A DNA stretch of 46,305 nucleotides, taken from positions 113,383-159,687 of the forward strand of contig JAURMI010000007.1 in NCBI GenBank assembly GCA_030830785.1, written 5' to 3'. Made by a program: the position numbers and the translations under genes. The stretch is from Crocinitomicaceae bacterium (lineage in GTDB: Bacteria; Bacteroidota; Bacteroidia; Flavobacteriales_D; Crocinitomicaceae). Shown in pieces: positions 25,253 to 32,998 of the stretch (its first letter is position 1; each line of letters opens with the position of its first letter). The notes under the pieces are model-generated. The model made no database searches. It was given only the letters and a program-made list of their open reading frames with translations, and was not told the origin of the DNA.

Positions 25253-26176
25253 ATGATTGACGCTATCTCTTCAGATCAACTTTCTACTATTCTCGCTCAA
25301 GCTCCTTCAATAGATCAAATTGGCGCCTTAGAACGCGTGGCGCGCATTCAAGCAAGAAGCATTAAGGGTGCTGCCAAATTGCAAGGATTGCGTATGGCCC
25401 TTTCGATGATAGATTTAACTACATTGGAAGGAAAAGATTCGCCTGCTAAGGTGAGTCAGCTTTGTTATAAGGCACAACATTTACACGACCAAGCAGATGG
25501 GCTTCCGACTGTGGCAGCTGTTTGTGTTTATCCAAGTATGGTAGCACATGCAAAAAAGGCACTTGGTAATTCTGGTATCAAGGTAGCTAGTGTTTCAACT
25601 GCATTTCCATCTGGTCAAGCACCATTTGAGATTAAAAAGCTCGATACCCAGTATGCCATTGATAATGGCGCTGATGAAATTGACATGGTTATTTCAAGGG
25701 GAAAGTTCTTGTCTGGTGAATACCATTTCATATTCGATGAAATAGCAGCAATTAAAGAAATTTGTGGCCCAATCCGCCTAAAAGTTATTTTTGAAACAGG
25801 TGAGTTAGATTCATTGGATCAAGTGCGAAGAATATCAGATATAGCCATTGCTGCCGGGGCAAATTTTATAAAAACCTCCACGGGTAAGATTCAACCAGCT
25901 GCAACATTTCCAGTAGTCTTAACCATGTTGGGAGCAATCAAAGATCATTTTGATAAAACTGGCCAAATGGTAGGCATGAAACCAGCTGGAGGGATTTCAT
26001 CGGCAAAAATTGCGCTACATCATTTATTATTGGTAAAAGAAGTTTTGGGCGATGCCTGGCTTACAAATGAATGGTACCGTTTCGGTGCAAGTAGTTTGGC
26101 CAATGACTTACTAATGCAATATCAAAAACAACTGACTGGGAAATACCAGTCGGCAACTTATTTTTCAATTGATTAA
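25253..26176 (+). CDS. deoC: Deoxyribose-phosphate aldolase, long (DERA) form
   Basis: DeoC splits 2-deoxyribose-5-phosphate into glyceraldehyde-3-phosphate and acetaldehyde in deoxynucleoside catabolism. At 307 residues it is longer than the common bacterial form of about 220 and resembles the animal-type enzyme, with an extra N-terminal helical part (about 1-80). VAAVCVYPSMV, GADEIDMVISRG with the catalytic-site Asp, IRLKVIFETGEL with Lys177, and NFIKTSTGK with the Schiff-base Lys207 are present. The next gene, an aldehyde dehydrogenase, begins 2 nt after the stop and could remove the acetaldehyde. Confidence 0.96.
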   Translation: MIDAISSDQLSTILAQAPSIDQIGALERVARIQARSIKGAAKLQGLRMALSMIDLTTLEGKDSPAKVSQLCYKAQHLHDQADGLPTVAAVCVYPSMVAHAKKALGNSGIKVASVSTAFPSGQAPFEIKKLDTQYAIDNGADEIDMVISRGKFLSGEYHFIFDEIAAIKEICGPIRLKVIFETGELDSLDQVRRISDIAIAAGANFIKTSTGKIQPAATFPVVLTMLGAIKDHFDKTGQMVGMKPAGGISSAKIALHHLLLVKEVLGDAWLTNEWYRFGASSLANDLLMQYQKQLTGKYQSATYFSID

Positions 26177-26178
26177 TA

Positions 26179-27627
26179 ATGAGTTCAAATAACTGGAATT
26201 TAGACCCTGCACCGGAATCCACAGCGCAGATTCAACTCAAACCAAAGTACGAATTGTTTATAGATGGTTCATGGCAAAAACCTCATTCAAAAAAGTATTT
26301 TGATTCATTGAATCCGGCCAATGAAAGTATTTTAGCCCAAATAGCCCATGCAAATCAAAAGGATGTGGATATGGCTGTAAGTTCCGCTCGTAGGGCTTAC
26401 AGAGATGTTTGGTCTAAAATGAGTGGAGCGCAAAGAGGAAAATACTTATTTAGAATTGCTAGGCTCATGCAAGAAAAATCACGCGAACTGGCTGTTCTAG
26501 AAACTTTAGATGGAGGCAAGCCAATAAGGGAATCAAGAGATGTTGATATACCCCTTGCCTGTAATCATTTCTTTTATTATGCCGGTTGGGCAGATAAATT
26601 AAATGAAGCTTTTGCGGGTCAAAAACCCAGTTCAATTGGAGTTGCTGCTCAGATTACGCCCTGGAATTTCCCGCTGCTTATGCTTGCTTGGAAAATAGCT
26701 CCTGCATTGGCTTGTGGCAATACCGTTGTTTTGAAACCAGCCGAAACCACTTCATTAACTGCACTTAAATTCGCAGAAATTTGTCAAGAAGCAGGGCTGC
26801 CCAATGGAGTCGTGAACATTGTAACTGGTTTTGGCGACACGGGTGCACTCCTCGTTGCTCATCCTGATGTAGATAAAATTGCTTTTACCGGAAGTACAGC
26901 CGTTGGGAAATATATTCAAAAAGCGTGCATAGGAACAGCTAAAAAATTAACGCTTGAACTGGGAGGTAAATCTGCAAATATAATTTTAGAAGATGCACAA
27001 ATAGACCAAGCAGTTGAGGGAATAATTAATGCAATTTTCTTCAATCAGGGTCATGTGTGTTGCGCCGGTTCTCGCTTGTTTGTTCAAGAATCTATTGCCC
27101 AACAAGTTGTCGAAAAATTAAAGTTCCGACTTCAAAGTATTTATATTGGCGATCCATTGGATAAAAACACTGATATTGGCGCAATCAACTCGAAAAAACA
27201 GCTCGAAACTATTGAAAAATATATTGCCCTTGGTATTAGCGAAGGAGCTTCAATTTTTCAGCCAGAATGTAGGATGCCAACAAAAGGTTATTATTGTAAA
27301 CCTACTTTATTTACTGACGTGGCGCAAAGTGCGCGAATTGCTCAGGAAGAAATTTTTGGACCTGTTCTCACCATTCAAACTTTTAGGACAATGGAAGAAG
27401 TTGTTCAAAAGGCGAATAATTCGCCTTATGGGTTGGCAGCAGGTATTTGGACGGCAAAAGGTGCACGAATTTTCGGCATGGGTAAGCAATTACATGCGGG
27501 TGTAGTTTGGGCCAATACATATAATAAATTTGACCCAAGTTCTCCTTTTGGTGGATATAAGGAAAGTGGTTATGGCCGTGAAGGCGGTCGTCATGGGCTC
27601 AGTGCATATCTTCAATTTAATACCTAA
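26179..27627 (+). CDS. NAD(P)+-dependent aldehyde dehydrogenase
   Basis: A full-length ALDH of 482 residues. The NAD-binding fold includes TPWNFPLLMLAWKIAPALACG with NTVVLKPAE at 160-189 and FTGSTAVGK at 236-244. The general base is Glu260 in LELGGKS, and the nucleophile is Cys294 in NQGHVCCAGSR. EEIFGPVLTI and the NSPYGLAAGIW stretch complete the family pattern. It lies between deoC and a half-length ALDH homologue, and its stop overlaps the latter's start by 1 nt (TAATG). This suggests oxidation of acetaldehyde produced by DeoC, and a complex with the downstream protein resembling the two-domain ALDH16 proteins. Confidence 0.93.
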   Translation: MSSNNWNLDPAPESTAQIQLKPKYELFIDGSWQKPHSKKYFDSLNPANESILAQIAHANQKDVDMAVSSARRAYRDVWSKMSGAQRGKYLFRIARLMQEKSRELAVLETLDGGKPIRESRDVDIPLACNHFFYYAGWADKLNEAFAGQKPSSIGVAAQITPWNFPLLMLAWKIAPALACGNTVVLKPAETTSLTALKFAEICQEAGLPNGVVNIVTGFGDTGALLVAHPDVDKIAFTGSTAVGKYIQKACIGTAKKLTLELGGKSANIILEDAQIDQAVEGIINAIFFNQGHVCCAGSRLFVQESIAQQVVEKLKFRLQSIYIGDPLDKNTDIGAINSKKQLETIEKYIALGISEGASIFQPECRMPTKGYYCKPTLFTDVAQSARIAQEEIFGPVLTIQTFRTMEEVVQKANNSPYGLAAGIWTAKGARIFGMGKQLHAGVVWANTYNKFDPSSPFGGYKESGYGREGGRHGLSAYLQFNT

Positions 27628-28499
27628 TGGAAATATTAAAAACTTATAAATTATACATAGGTGGACAATTTCCACGAACTGAAAGTGGAAGGTCTTATGT
27701 GGTTTATGCAAAGGATGGTAAACCACTCGCCAATGCTTGTTTGGCTTCGAGAAAAGATATTCGCAATGCGGTGCAATCGGCAAGAAAAGCACATGCTTCT
27801 TGGGCAGCTAAATCACCCTTCAATAGGAGTCAAATTGCTTATAGAATGGCAGAGATGCTAGAAGCGAGGAAAGCTCAGTTTATTGAAGAACTCATAGTTT
27901 TGGGGAATTCAAAAGCCGCTGCAGAAAAAGAAGTAAAATTATGTATCGATCGCTGTGTTTATTATGCAGGATGGGCTGATAAATATCAATCAATAATTGG
28001 CAGTGTAAATCCAGTCGCAAGTAGTCATTTCAATTTTTCGATGCCTGAGCCTATGGGCGTGGTAGGTGTGTTGGCTTGTCAGCGTAGCGCTCTTATTGGA
28101 TTTATTTCCCAAGTTTTACCACTTATAGTTGGTGGTAATACTGTTGTAGTTTTAGCCAATAGTGCGCAACCTATTTGTGCAATTTCGTTTTCAGAAATTT
28201 TAGCTACCTCAGATGTTCCTGCAGGTGTAGTAAACATTTTAAGTGGAAATATTTCAGAATTATTACCTGTTTTAGCAGGGCACATGGATGTAAATGCCAT
28301 GAGTTTGACTCCAGTAGATAGCCAATTGATGCAAAAGGCTCAAGAATTGGCAATTGATAATTTAAAACGCATAAAGATTTTAGATTATGATTTTAATTTG
28401 GCCGCTGTGCAAGGCTTGCGATTTATTTCAGAATTTCAAGAAATAAAAACAACGTGGCATCCTATTGAGCAAATTGCCGGAAGTTCAAGTGGATATTAA
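27627..28499 (+). CDS. Half-length aldehyde dehydrogenase homologue, catalytically dead (ALDH16 C-domain-like)
   Basis: A 290-residue protein that aligns with the N-terminal, nucleotide-binding part of ALDHs. It has YKLYIGGQFPRTESGRSYVV, CVYYAGWADKYQ like its neighbour, and PEPMGVVGVLACQRSALIGF in place of the PWNFP loop. The VGGNTVVVLANS segment replaces the cofactor Lys-Pro pair (KPAE) with ANSA. There is no catalytic Glu-Gly-Gly or Cys segment and no oligomerisation tail; the reading frame simply ends. This matches the non-catalytic second domain of ALDH16 enzymes, here as a separate gene. It overlaps the active ALDH gene by 1 nt, so both are probably made in equal amounts. Confidence 0.8.
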   Translation: MEILKTYKLYIGGQFPRTESGRSYVVYAKDGKPLANACLASRKDIRNAVQSARKAHASWAAKSPFNRSQIAYRMAEMLEARKAQFIEELIVLGNSKAAAEKEVKLCIDRCVYYAGWADKYQSIIGSVNPVASSHFNFSMPEPMGVVGVLACQRSALIGFISQVLPLIVGGNTVVVLANSAQPICAISFSEILATSDVPAGVVNILSGNISELLPVLAGHMDVNAMSLTPVDSQLMQKAQELAIDNLKRIKILDYDFNLAAVQGLRFISEFQEIKTTWHPIEQIAGSSSGY

Positions 28500-28542
28500 T
28501 CGAAAAAGAATTAAATTTAATTCATTAACTAACCCAAAACCT

Positions 28543-29163
28543 ATGTTTAGACTCACTGTACTTACTTTAATTAGCATTTTTGTTTTCGGTGCTTGTACTA
28601 TGGAAAAACGATTGTATCGAAATGGATATAATGTACAATGGCATGCTTCTTTAAAAACCAATAAAACAATTGGAAATGGAGACCTATTGGTTACAAATCA
28701 AGCGGAACAGAAAATACCAAATCAAAATCTCGATCTTTTAAACGAGGTTGATAATGAAAGAATTACATTAGTAGTTGAGGATTGTACTGCAGAAATTAAG
28801 ACAATTGAAGCTCAAAGAGATAAAGTTTCTAAGTCCTCGGTTAGTAATAGTAAAAAAGGACCCGTTTTTGAATATTTTGTTCCTCAACATAAATCAATGG
28901 CTTCTGTACAGCAGCACTCTTTAACTAAGCATAAAGATCTGCGCTTAAATCGTGCACTCAAAAAATTAACTGTGCAAGATTCCTCCTCAGACGACATTCC
29001 CTTAGTTCTTTTATTTATTCTTTGTTTTATTTTTCCTCCTATTGCTGTTGGTTTAGCAACTAATTGGGATATCGAGACAGTGATATACAATATAATTTGG
29101 TGTGTCCTTTGTGGTGTACCAGGAATTATTCATGCACTAATCGTAGTGAGTCGAAATAGCTAA
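28543..29163 (+). CDS. Lipoprotein with C-terminal Pmp3/YqaE membrane domain
   Basis: I start at the ATG at 28543 (206 residues), because MFRLTVLTLISIFVFGAC is a clear lipoprotein signal (Cys18). The longer frame from 28465 would run into the preceding gene. The middle part (about 20-145) is polar, contains KRLYRNGYNVQWH and KTIEAQRDKVSKSS, and is probably extended. The last 55 residues, SDDIPLVLLFILCFIFPPIA then VGLATNWDIE and IIWCVLCGVPGIIHALIVV, are two membrane helices of the YqaE/Pmp3 proteolipid family. A protein lipidated at one end and membrane-embedded at the other probably stays in the inner membrane. The role may be in ion or stress response; this is inference. Confidence 0.78.
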   Translation: MFRLTVLTLISIFVFGACTMEKRLYRNGYNVQWHASLKTNKTIGNGDLLVTNQAEQKIPNQNLDLLNEVDNERITLVVEDCTAEIKTIEAQRDKVSKSSVSNSKKGPVFEYFVPQHKSMASVQQHSLTKHKDLRLNRALKKLTVQDSSSDDIPLVLLFILCFIFPPIAVGLATNWDIETVIYNIIWCVLCGVPGIIHALIVVSRNS

Positions 29164-29164
29164 A

Positions 29165-29455
29165 ATGCTGCTGTATTTAAGACTGGCCGGACTCTTATTA
29201 ATACCTATAGTCTTGGTTGCATTACCGGCTTCTTATTTCGATTCGGGACAATCAATGTGTTTGTCTGTGCTCTTATTAGATAAACAATGCATTGGGTGTG
29301 GGCTCACTCGAGCTCTGCAACATTTAATACATTTTGAATTTATTCAAGCATGGCAGTTTAATAAATTGGTGGTCTTTGTATTCCCAATTCTTTTTTATGT
29401 TTGGCTTAAACTGACAATAAAAAGCTATAGAAGAATCAAATCAAAAAATCGCTGA
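29165..29455 (+). CDS. DUF2752 membrane protein
   Basis: A 96-residue protein with two hydrophobic segments (about 4-24 and 68-85). Between them is CIGCGLTRAL at 42-51, the CxxCGxTRA motif that defines DUF2752. The function of this family is unknown. It starts 1 nt after the Pmp3-like lipoprotein gene, so they form a pair. The last 20 nt overlap the convergent gene at 29436. Confidence 0.87.
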   Translation: MLLYLRLAGLLLIPIVLVALPASYFDSGQSMCLSVLLLDKQCIGCGLTRALQHLIHFEFIQAWQFNKLVVFVFPILFYVWLKLTIKSYRRIKSKNR

Positions 29456-29852
29456 TATCCTGGGTTGCAGCCGAGATAACAGGACGAGTTTCATTGGGAT
29501 TGAAGGCACTGGCGATCCATTGATCTTGATCCAATACCAAGGTAGTCATCCTATCAAAAAAATTAATATTGAATTGTGCTCCTAAGGCTTTGATCAAATG
29601 ATTGATTTTATCTATGGAGCATCCGGAGGCCTTTAATTCAGATTCATTGGCAACAAGAACAAGCGCTTGTTTGGCAAACAAAAAACCAGTAGCAGTCATT
29701 TCTTTTCCGTGGGTTTGCCAATTATTTGCAAAATTTATGATCTCTTCCGTAGCAATTGTTTGCTCATTTGGAGTCAATTGACGGTTACTCACAAAAACCC
29801 AAATTCGGGCTTCCGTTCCAAATTTTTCTAGTATGCTAGAGATCTGCTGCAT
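29436..29852 (-). CDS. Conserved small Bacteroidota protein of unknown function
   Basis: A 138-residue soluble protein with no signal peptide. The start MQQISSILEKFGTEARIWVF and the text NFANNWQTHGKEMTATGFLF match a short conserved protein that databases often call 'ABC transporter ATPase'. It has no Walker A, signature or Walker B motif, so that name is unsupported. It starts 17 nt inside the upstream Fe-S gene, which suggests translational coupling and a role with the electron-transfer genes. It overlaps DUF2752 by 20 nt at the 3' end. Confidence 0.7.
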   Translation of the reverse strand: MQQISSILEKFGTEARIWVFVSNRQLTPNEQTIATEEIINFANNWQTHGKEMTATGFLFAKQALVLVANESELKASGCSIDKINHLIKALGAQFNINFFDRMTTLVLDQDQWIASAFNPNETRPVISAATQDISDFLI

Positions 29853-30624
29853 TTGCTATAAGTTCGGCTATATCCATGACGTGAATTGTGGATTCCTTTT
29901 GGGCATGTTTGATTCCATCAGTCATCATTGTATTGCAAAAGGGGCAACCCGTTGCAATAATTTGTGCATTTGTTTGAAGCGCATCTTCTGTTCGTTCAAT
30001 ATTTATTTCTTTAGATCCTTTCTCGGCTTCTTTGAACATTTGAGCGCCTCCCGCGCCACAACACAATCCATTAGCCTTGCAACGCTTCATTTCTACTAAC
30101 TCAGCATCGAGTTTTAATATTAATTCTCGAGGTGCTTCATAGACATCATTTGCACGTCCTAAGTAACATGGGTCGTGAAAGGTAATTTTCTTGCCTTTGA
30201 AAGTGCCATTGTCAGCAAGTGTTAATTTACCAGAGTATATTAAATCTTGAATGAGTTGGGTATGGTGTATTACTTCATAATTCCCGCCTAATCCAGGGTA
30301 TTCATTTTTTAGAGAATTGAAACAATGAGGGCATGCAGTTACAATTTTTTTTACTGCATAGCCGTTGAGTATTTCAATATTCATCAATGCCTGCATTTGA
30401 AATGTAAATTCATTTCCAGCACGTTTAGCAGGATCTCCAGAACAGCTTTCTTCGGTTCCTAAAATGGCAAAATTTACTTTACACTGATTAAGAATTTTGA
30501 CAAGTGCTTTTGTGATTTTTTTTGCACGATCGTCAAAAGAACCTGCGCAACCAACCCAAAAAAGAATTTCTGGACTTTCATTGGCAGCCAACATTTCAGC
30601 CATGGTACGAACTTGTATATTCAT
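29836..30624 (-). CDS. CCG-domain Fe-S protein (heterodisulfide reductase B/LutA-like)
   Basis: A 262-residue cytoplasmic protein with the two cysteine-rich CCG-type units of the HdrB/LutA/GlpC family. Unit 1 has FWVGCAG and TACPHCF; unit 2 has HDPCYLGRANDVYE, LCCGAGGAQMF and ATGCPFCNTM. Such units bind a 4Fe-4S cluster and take part in thiol- or electron-transfer reactions. The upstream gene, 15 nt away, encodes the membrane 4Fe-4S partner, as with DsrK/HdrD-like proteins and the predicted fatty-acid-oxidation electron-transfer proteins. The physiological donor is not visible in the window. Confidence 0.9.
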   Translation of the reverse strand: MNIQVRTMAEMLAANESPEILFWVGCAGSFDDRAKKITKALVKILNQCKVNFAILGTEESCSGDPAKRAGNEFTFQMQALMNIEILNGYAVKKIVTACPHCFNSLKNEYPGLGGNYEVIHHTQLIQDLIYSGKLTLADNGTFKGKKITFHDPCYLGRANDVYEAPRELILKLDAELVEMKRCKANGLCCGAGGAQMFKEAEKGSKEINIERTEDALQTNAQIIATGCPFCNTMMTDGIKHAQKESTIHVMDIAELIANAADL

Positions 30625-30639
30625 GTTGTGTCTATATTC

Positions 30640-31950
30640 TTATTCTTCTTTTGACCAATTCATACGCTCATTTGAAGCAAATTGCCAAGGTGCGCCATTG
30701 TTTTCAATATTGGTCAACATTCCAGTTAATTCAGATGGAATATTGGCTTCTTCCATCACTAAAAACCTACGTAAATCAATAATTATTGATAAAGGATCAA
30801 TATTTATAGGACATTCTTGCACACAGGCATTGCAAGTAGTACAGGCCCAAAGTTCTTCTTTACTAATATAATCACCTAACAAAGATTTCCCATCTTGTGA
30901 CTCTTTGCCATTTTTTCTTTTATAATTTCCCAGCTCGGCCATGCGGTCACGGGTATCCATCATGATTTTGCGCGGAGAAAGAAGTTTGCCCGTTATATTG
31001 GCTGGGCATACCGATGTGCAGCGGCCACACTCTGTGCAACTATAGGCATCCATTAGACTTTTCCATGTCAAATCTGTAATATCCTTGGCTCCAAAACGTG
31101 CAGCAGGAGCATCATTGGTAGGGGTAGAATACGGATCCGCATTCGGATCTAACATGAGCTTGACTTCATTGGTCACGCTTGGCATGTTTTCGATTTGACC
31201 TTTTGGCTCCAATTTTGAATAATAGGTATTAGGAAATGCAAAGAAAATATGTAAATGTTTGGAGTATGGAAGATAATTCATGAATGCAAAAACCATAATA
31301 ATATGGCCCCACCAACCCACTTGTTCCAAAATATGAAGTGTATTGAGATTATCGATACCTCCAAAAAGAAGTGGACCGATAGATTTGCTAATTAAAAAGT
31401 CATTACTGAGGTTTGAATGTAATTTTAATGCGGCTTCATCGGCGCCATTCATGGTAAATATGCATGCAATCAAAACGATTTCCATGATCAAAATAAGATT
31501 GGCGTCTTTGGTTGGCCATCCCGCTAATTCTTTCATATTAAGCCTCGGTAATTTTAGCATATTACGACGCGCTAAAAAGGCCAGGGTCCCTATAAAAGCA
31601 AGAATTGACAGGATTTCAATGAAACTTATAGTAAATGTATAAAATGCACCTAAGCTATGCTGAAAATAACGGTGTGAACCACTCAATCCGTCAATAAAAA
31701 TTTCAATGAGTTCAATTTGGGTGATGACAAACGCTGCATAAATAGTTAAGTGGAGAAGAGCAGCAATAGGTCGATTAAACATTTTCTTTTGACCAAGAGC
31801 AACTAAAAGCATGGTTTTCCATCGTTTAGCTTTCTGGTCAGATCGATTTAAAGGCAGCCCGAGATGAATGTTTTGAGCAATTTTATAAAGATTGAATGCA
31901 AAAAATCCAGTACTTAAAAGCGCTAAAACGCCAAAAATGAGCTGATGCAT
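30640..31950 (-). CDS. Membrane-bound 4Fe-4S dicluster protein (electron transfer, HdrE/NarI-like plus HdrD-like)
   Basis: A 436-residue protein. The first 240 residues contain about five membrane segments (near 3-20, 62-85, 103-127, 152-168 and 210-228), with His67 and other candidate haem ligands as in NarI-like cytochrome b domains. The soluble C-terminal part binds two 4Fe-4S clusters through Cys305/308/311/315 (CTECGRCTSVCPANITGK) and Cys370/373/376/380 (CTTCNACVQECPINID). With the CCG protein downstream, this forms a two-subunit membrane electron-transfer complex, plausibly feeding electrons from acyl-CoA or other flavoproteins into the quinone pool. It lies 9 nt after mlaD. Confidence 0.85.
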   Translation of the reverse strand: MHQLIFGVLALLSTGFFAFNLYKIAQNIHLGLPLNRSDQKAKRWKTMLLVALGQKKMFNRPIAALLHLTIYAAFVITQIELIEIFIDGLSGSHRYFQHSLGAFYTFTISFIEILSILAFIGTLAFLARRNMLKLPRLNMKELAGWPTKDANLILIMEIVLIACIFTMNGADEAALKLHSNLSNDFLISKSIGPLLFGGIDNLNTLHILEQVGWWGHIIMVFAFMNYLPYSKHLHIFFAFPNTYYSKLEPKGQIENMPSVTNEVKLMLDPNADPYSTPTNDAPAARFGAKDITDLTWKSLMDAYSCTECGRCTSVCPANITGKLLSPRKIMMDTRDRMAELGNYKRKNGKESQDGKSLLGDYISKEELWACTTCNACVQECPINIDPLSIIIDLRRFLVMEEANIPSELTGMLTNIENNGAPWQFASNERMNWSKEE

Positions 31951-31959
31951 AAAGTTTTT

Positions 31960-32997
31960 TTATTGGGGTAAACTGTCCAAAATTCTAATGAGTTTATCTT
32001 CATTTTTCTTTGAAAGTTGTAGACCTTTGGTTTTTCCTCCTATCAGTGAAAGATGTACGTATCTTTCAGGGTGGGCTTCTAGATCTGTAACTAAATTCTG
32101 TAAGTCTTTATTTGTTGCAACAAGTTCAGCATAAAGCTTATCGTCATGTACGAGTTTACCAATGGTTCCTTGTCCTCGATCTATCTCATCCAAAATAGTA
32201 TTGAATTTTTTCAAAGTAGTCTGTGCCTCTAATATGGTGTTTTTAAAATCAGCAGTAACAAGTTCATCAGTGATTTTCTTGGTATTTCCAATAATTGCCG
32301 TTATTTGATCATTACTCTTTTTTAAATTGAGTGTTATGGCCTCCACATTAACCATGATTTTTGCAAATTGTGCCTTTTCAGTTGCAACAAAGCCCTGAAG
32401 TTCATCTGCCACTTTACCTAATTTGGCAATGGTTAATTTTACTTGTTTTAAACTCCCTTCTATTTCCGATGTAGCCGTGGTATCCCAAAAAGTAGCCAAA
32501 GACCCAACCATCTTATCTACAGAGAGCATCATGGTTTGAAGTTTTTGAGAAATCGGATCAGCATAGGCTTTTACTTGCGAAACCACATCTACAGAGAGTT
32601 TTCCCGGAAGAGTTGAGCCGGCCTTGTAAAAGGTGCCATCTGAAGTACTGGGTAAGTGAACGATTAGTGCTTTGGTGAAAAAATCTAAGGAGCCAATTTC
32701 AACATAACTACCTTTCGGCAGTTGAATATGAGAATTGTGAATATTAAAAGTCAATTTTACTTTATGTAATGAGTCGCCTTTCGGATTTGATTTAATGCTC
32801 AGTACTTTGCCAATCTCAACACCATCGAGGGTTACATTAGAGGAGGCCATTAGTTGACCCGAATTGGGGAAGTAAGCGGTGTATATGTCATCACCTCCAA
32901 AAAAGCTATTCCCTTTAAGAAAATTGATCCCGGTAATGAGAATCACAATGGCGAGTAGCGCTATGACAGACGCTTTGATTTCTTTTGAAAATTTCAA
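31960..32997 (-). CDS. MlaD/MCE-family protein
   Basis: A 345-residue protein with one N-terminal membrane helix (about 8-27, ASVIALLAIVILITGINFLK). An MCE domain follows at about 35-115 (DIYTAYFPNSGQLMASSNVT, DGVEIGKVLSIK). A long helical region from about 140 to 300 (KLQTMMLSVDKMVGSLATFW, LKKFNTILDEIDRGQGTIGK) would form the coiled part of a lipid-transfer needle. MCE proteins carry phospholipids between inner and outer membranes. The usual MlaE permease and MlaF ATPase genes are not next to it. The start lies 1 nt after the amidase stop, so the two envelope genes are co-transcribed. Confidence 0.9.
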   Translation of the reverse strand: MKFSKEIKASVIALLAIVILITGINFLKGNSFFGGDDIYTAYFPNSGQLMASSNVTLDGVEIGKVLSIKSNPKGDSLHKVKLTFNIHNSHIQLPKGSYVEIGSLDFFTKALIVHLPSTSDGTFYKAGSTLPGKLSVDVVSQVKAYADPISQKLQTMMLSVDKMVGSLATFWDTTATSEIEGSLKQVKLTIAKLGKVADELQGFVATEKAQFAKIMVNVEAITLNLKKSNDQITAIIGNTKKITDELVTADFKNTILEAQTTLKKFNTILDEIDRGQGTIGKLVHDDKLYAELVATNKDLQNLVTDLEAHPERYVHLSLIGGKTKGLQLSKKNEDKLIRILDSLPQ

Positions 32998-32998
32998 G

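Noticed and set aside
27146..27505. A 119-codon plus-strand frame inside the aldehyde dehydrogenase gene
   Set aside because: It is in another frame of a certain gene that is conserved throughout, with Lys/Leu-rich noise and no domain.
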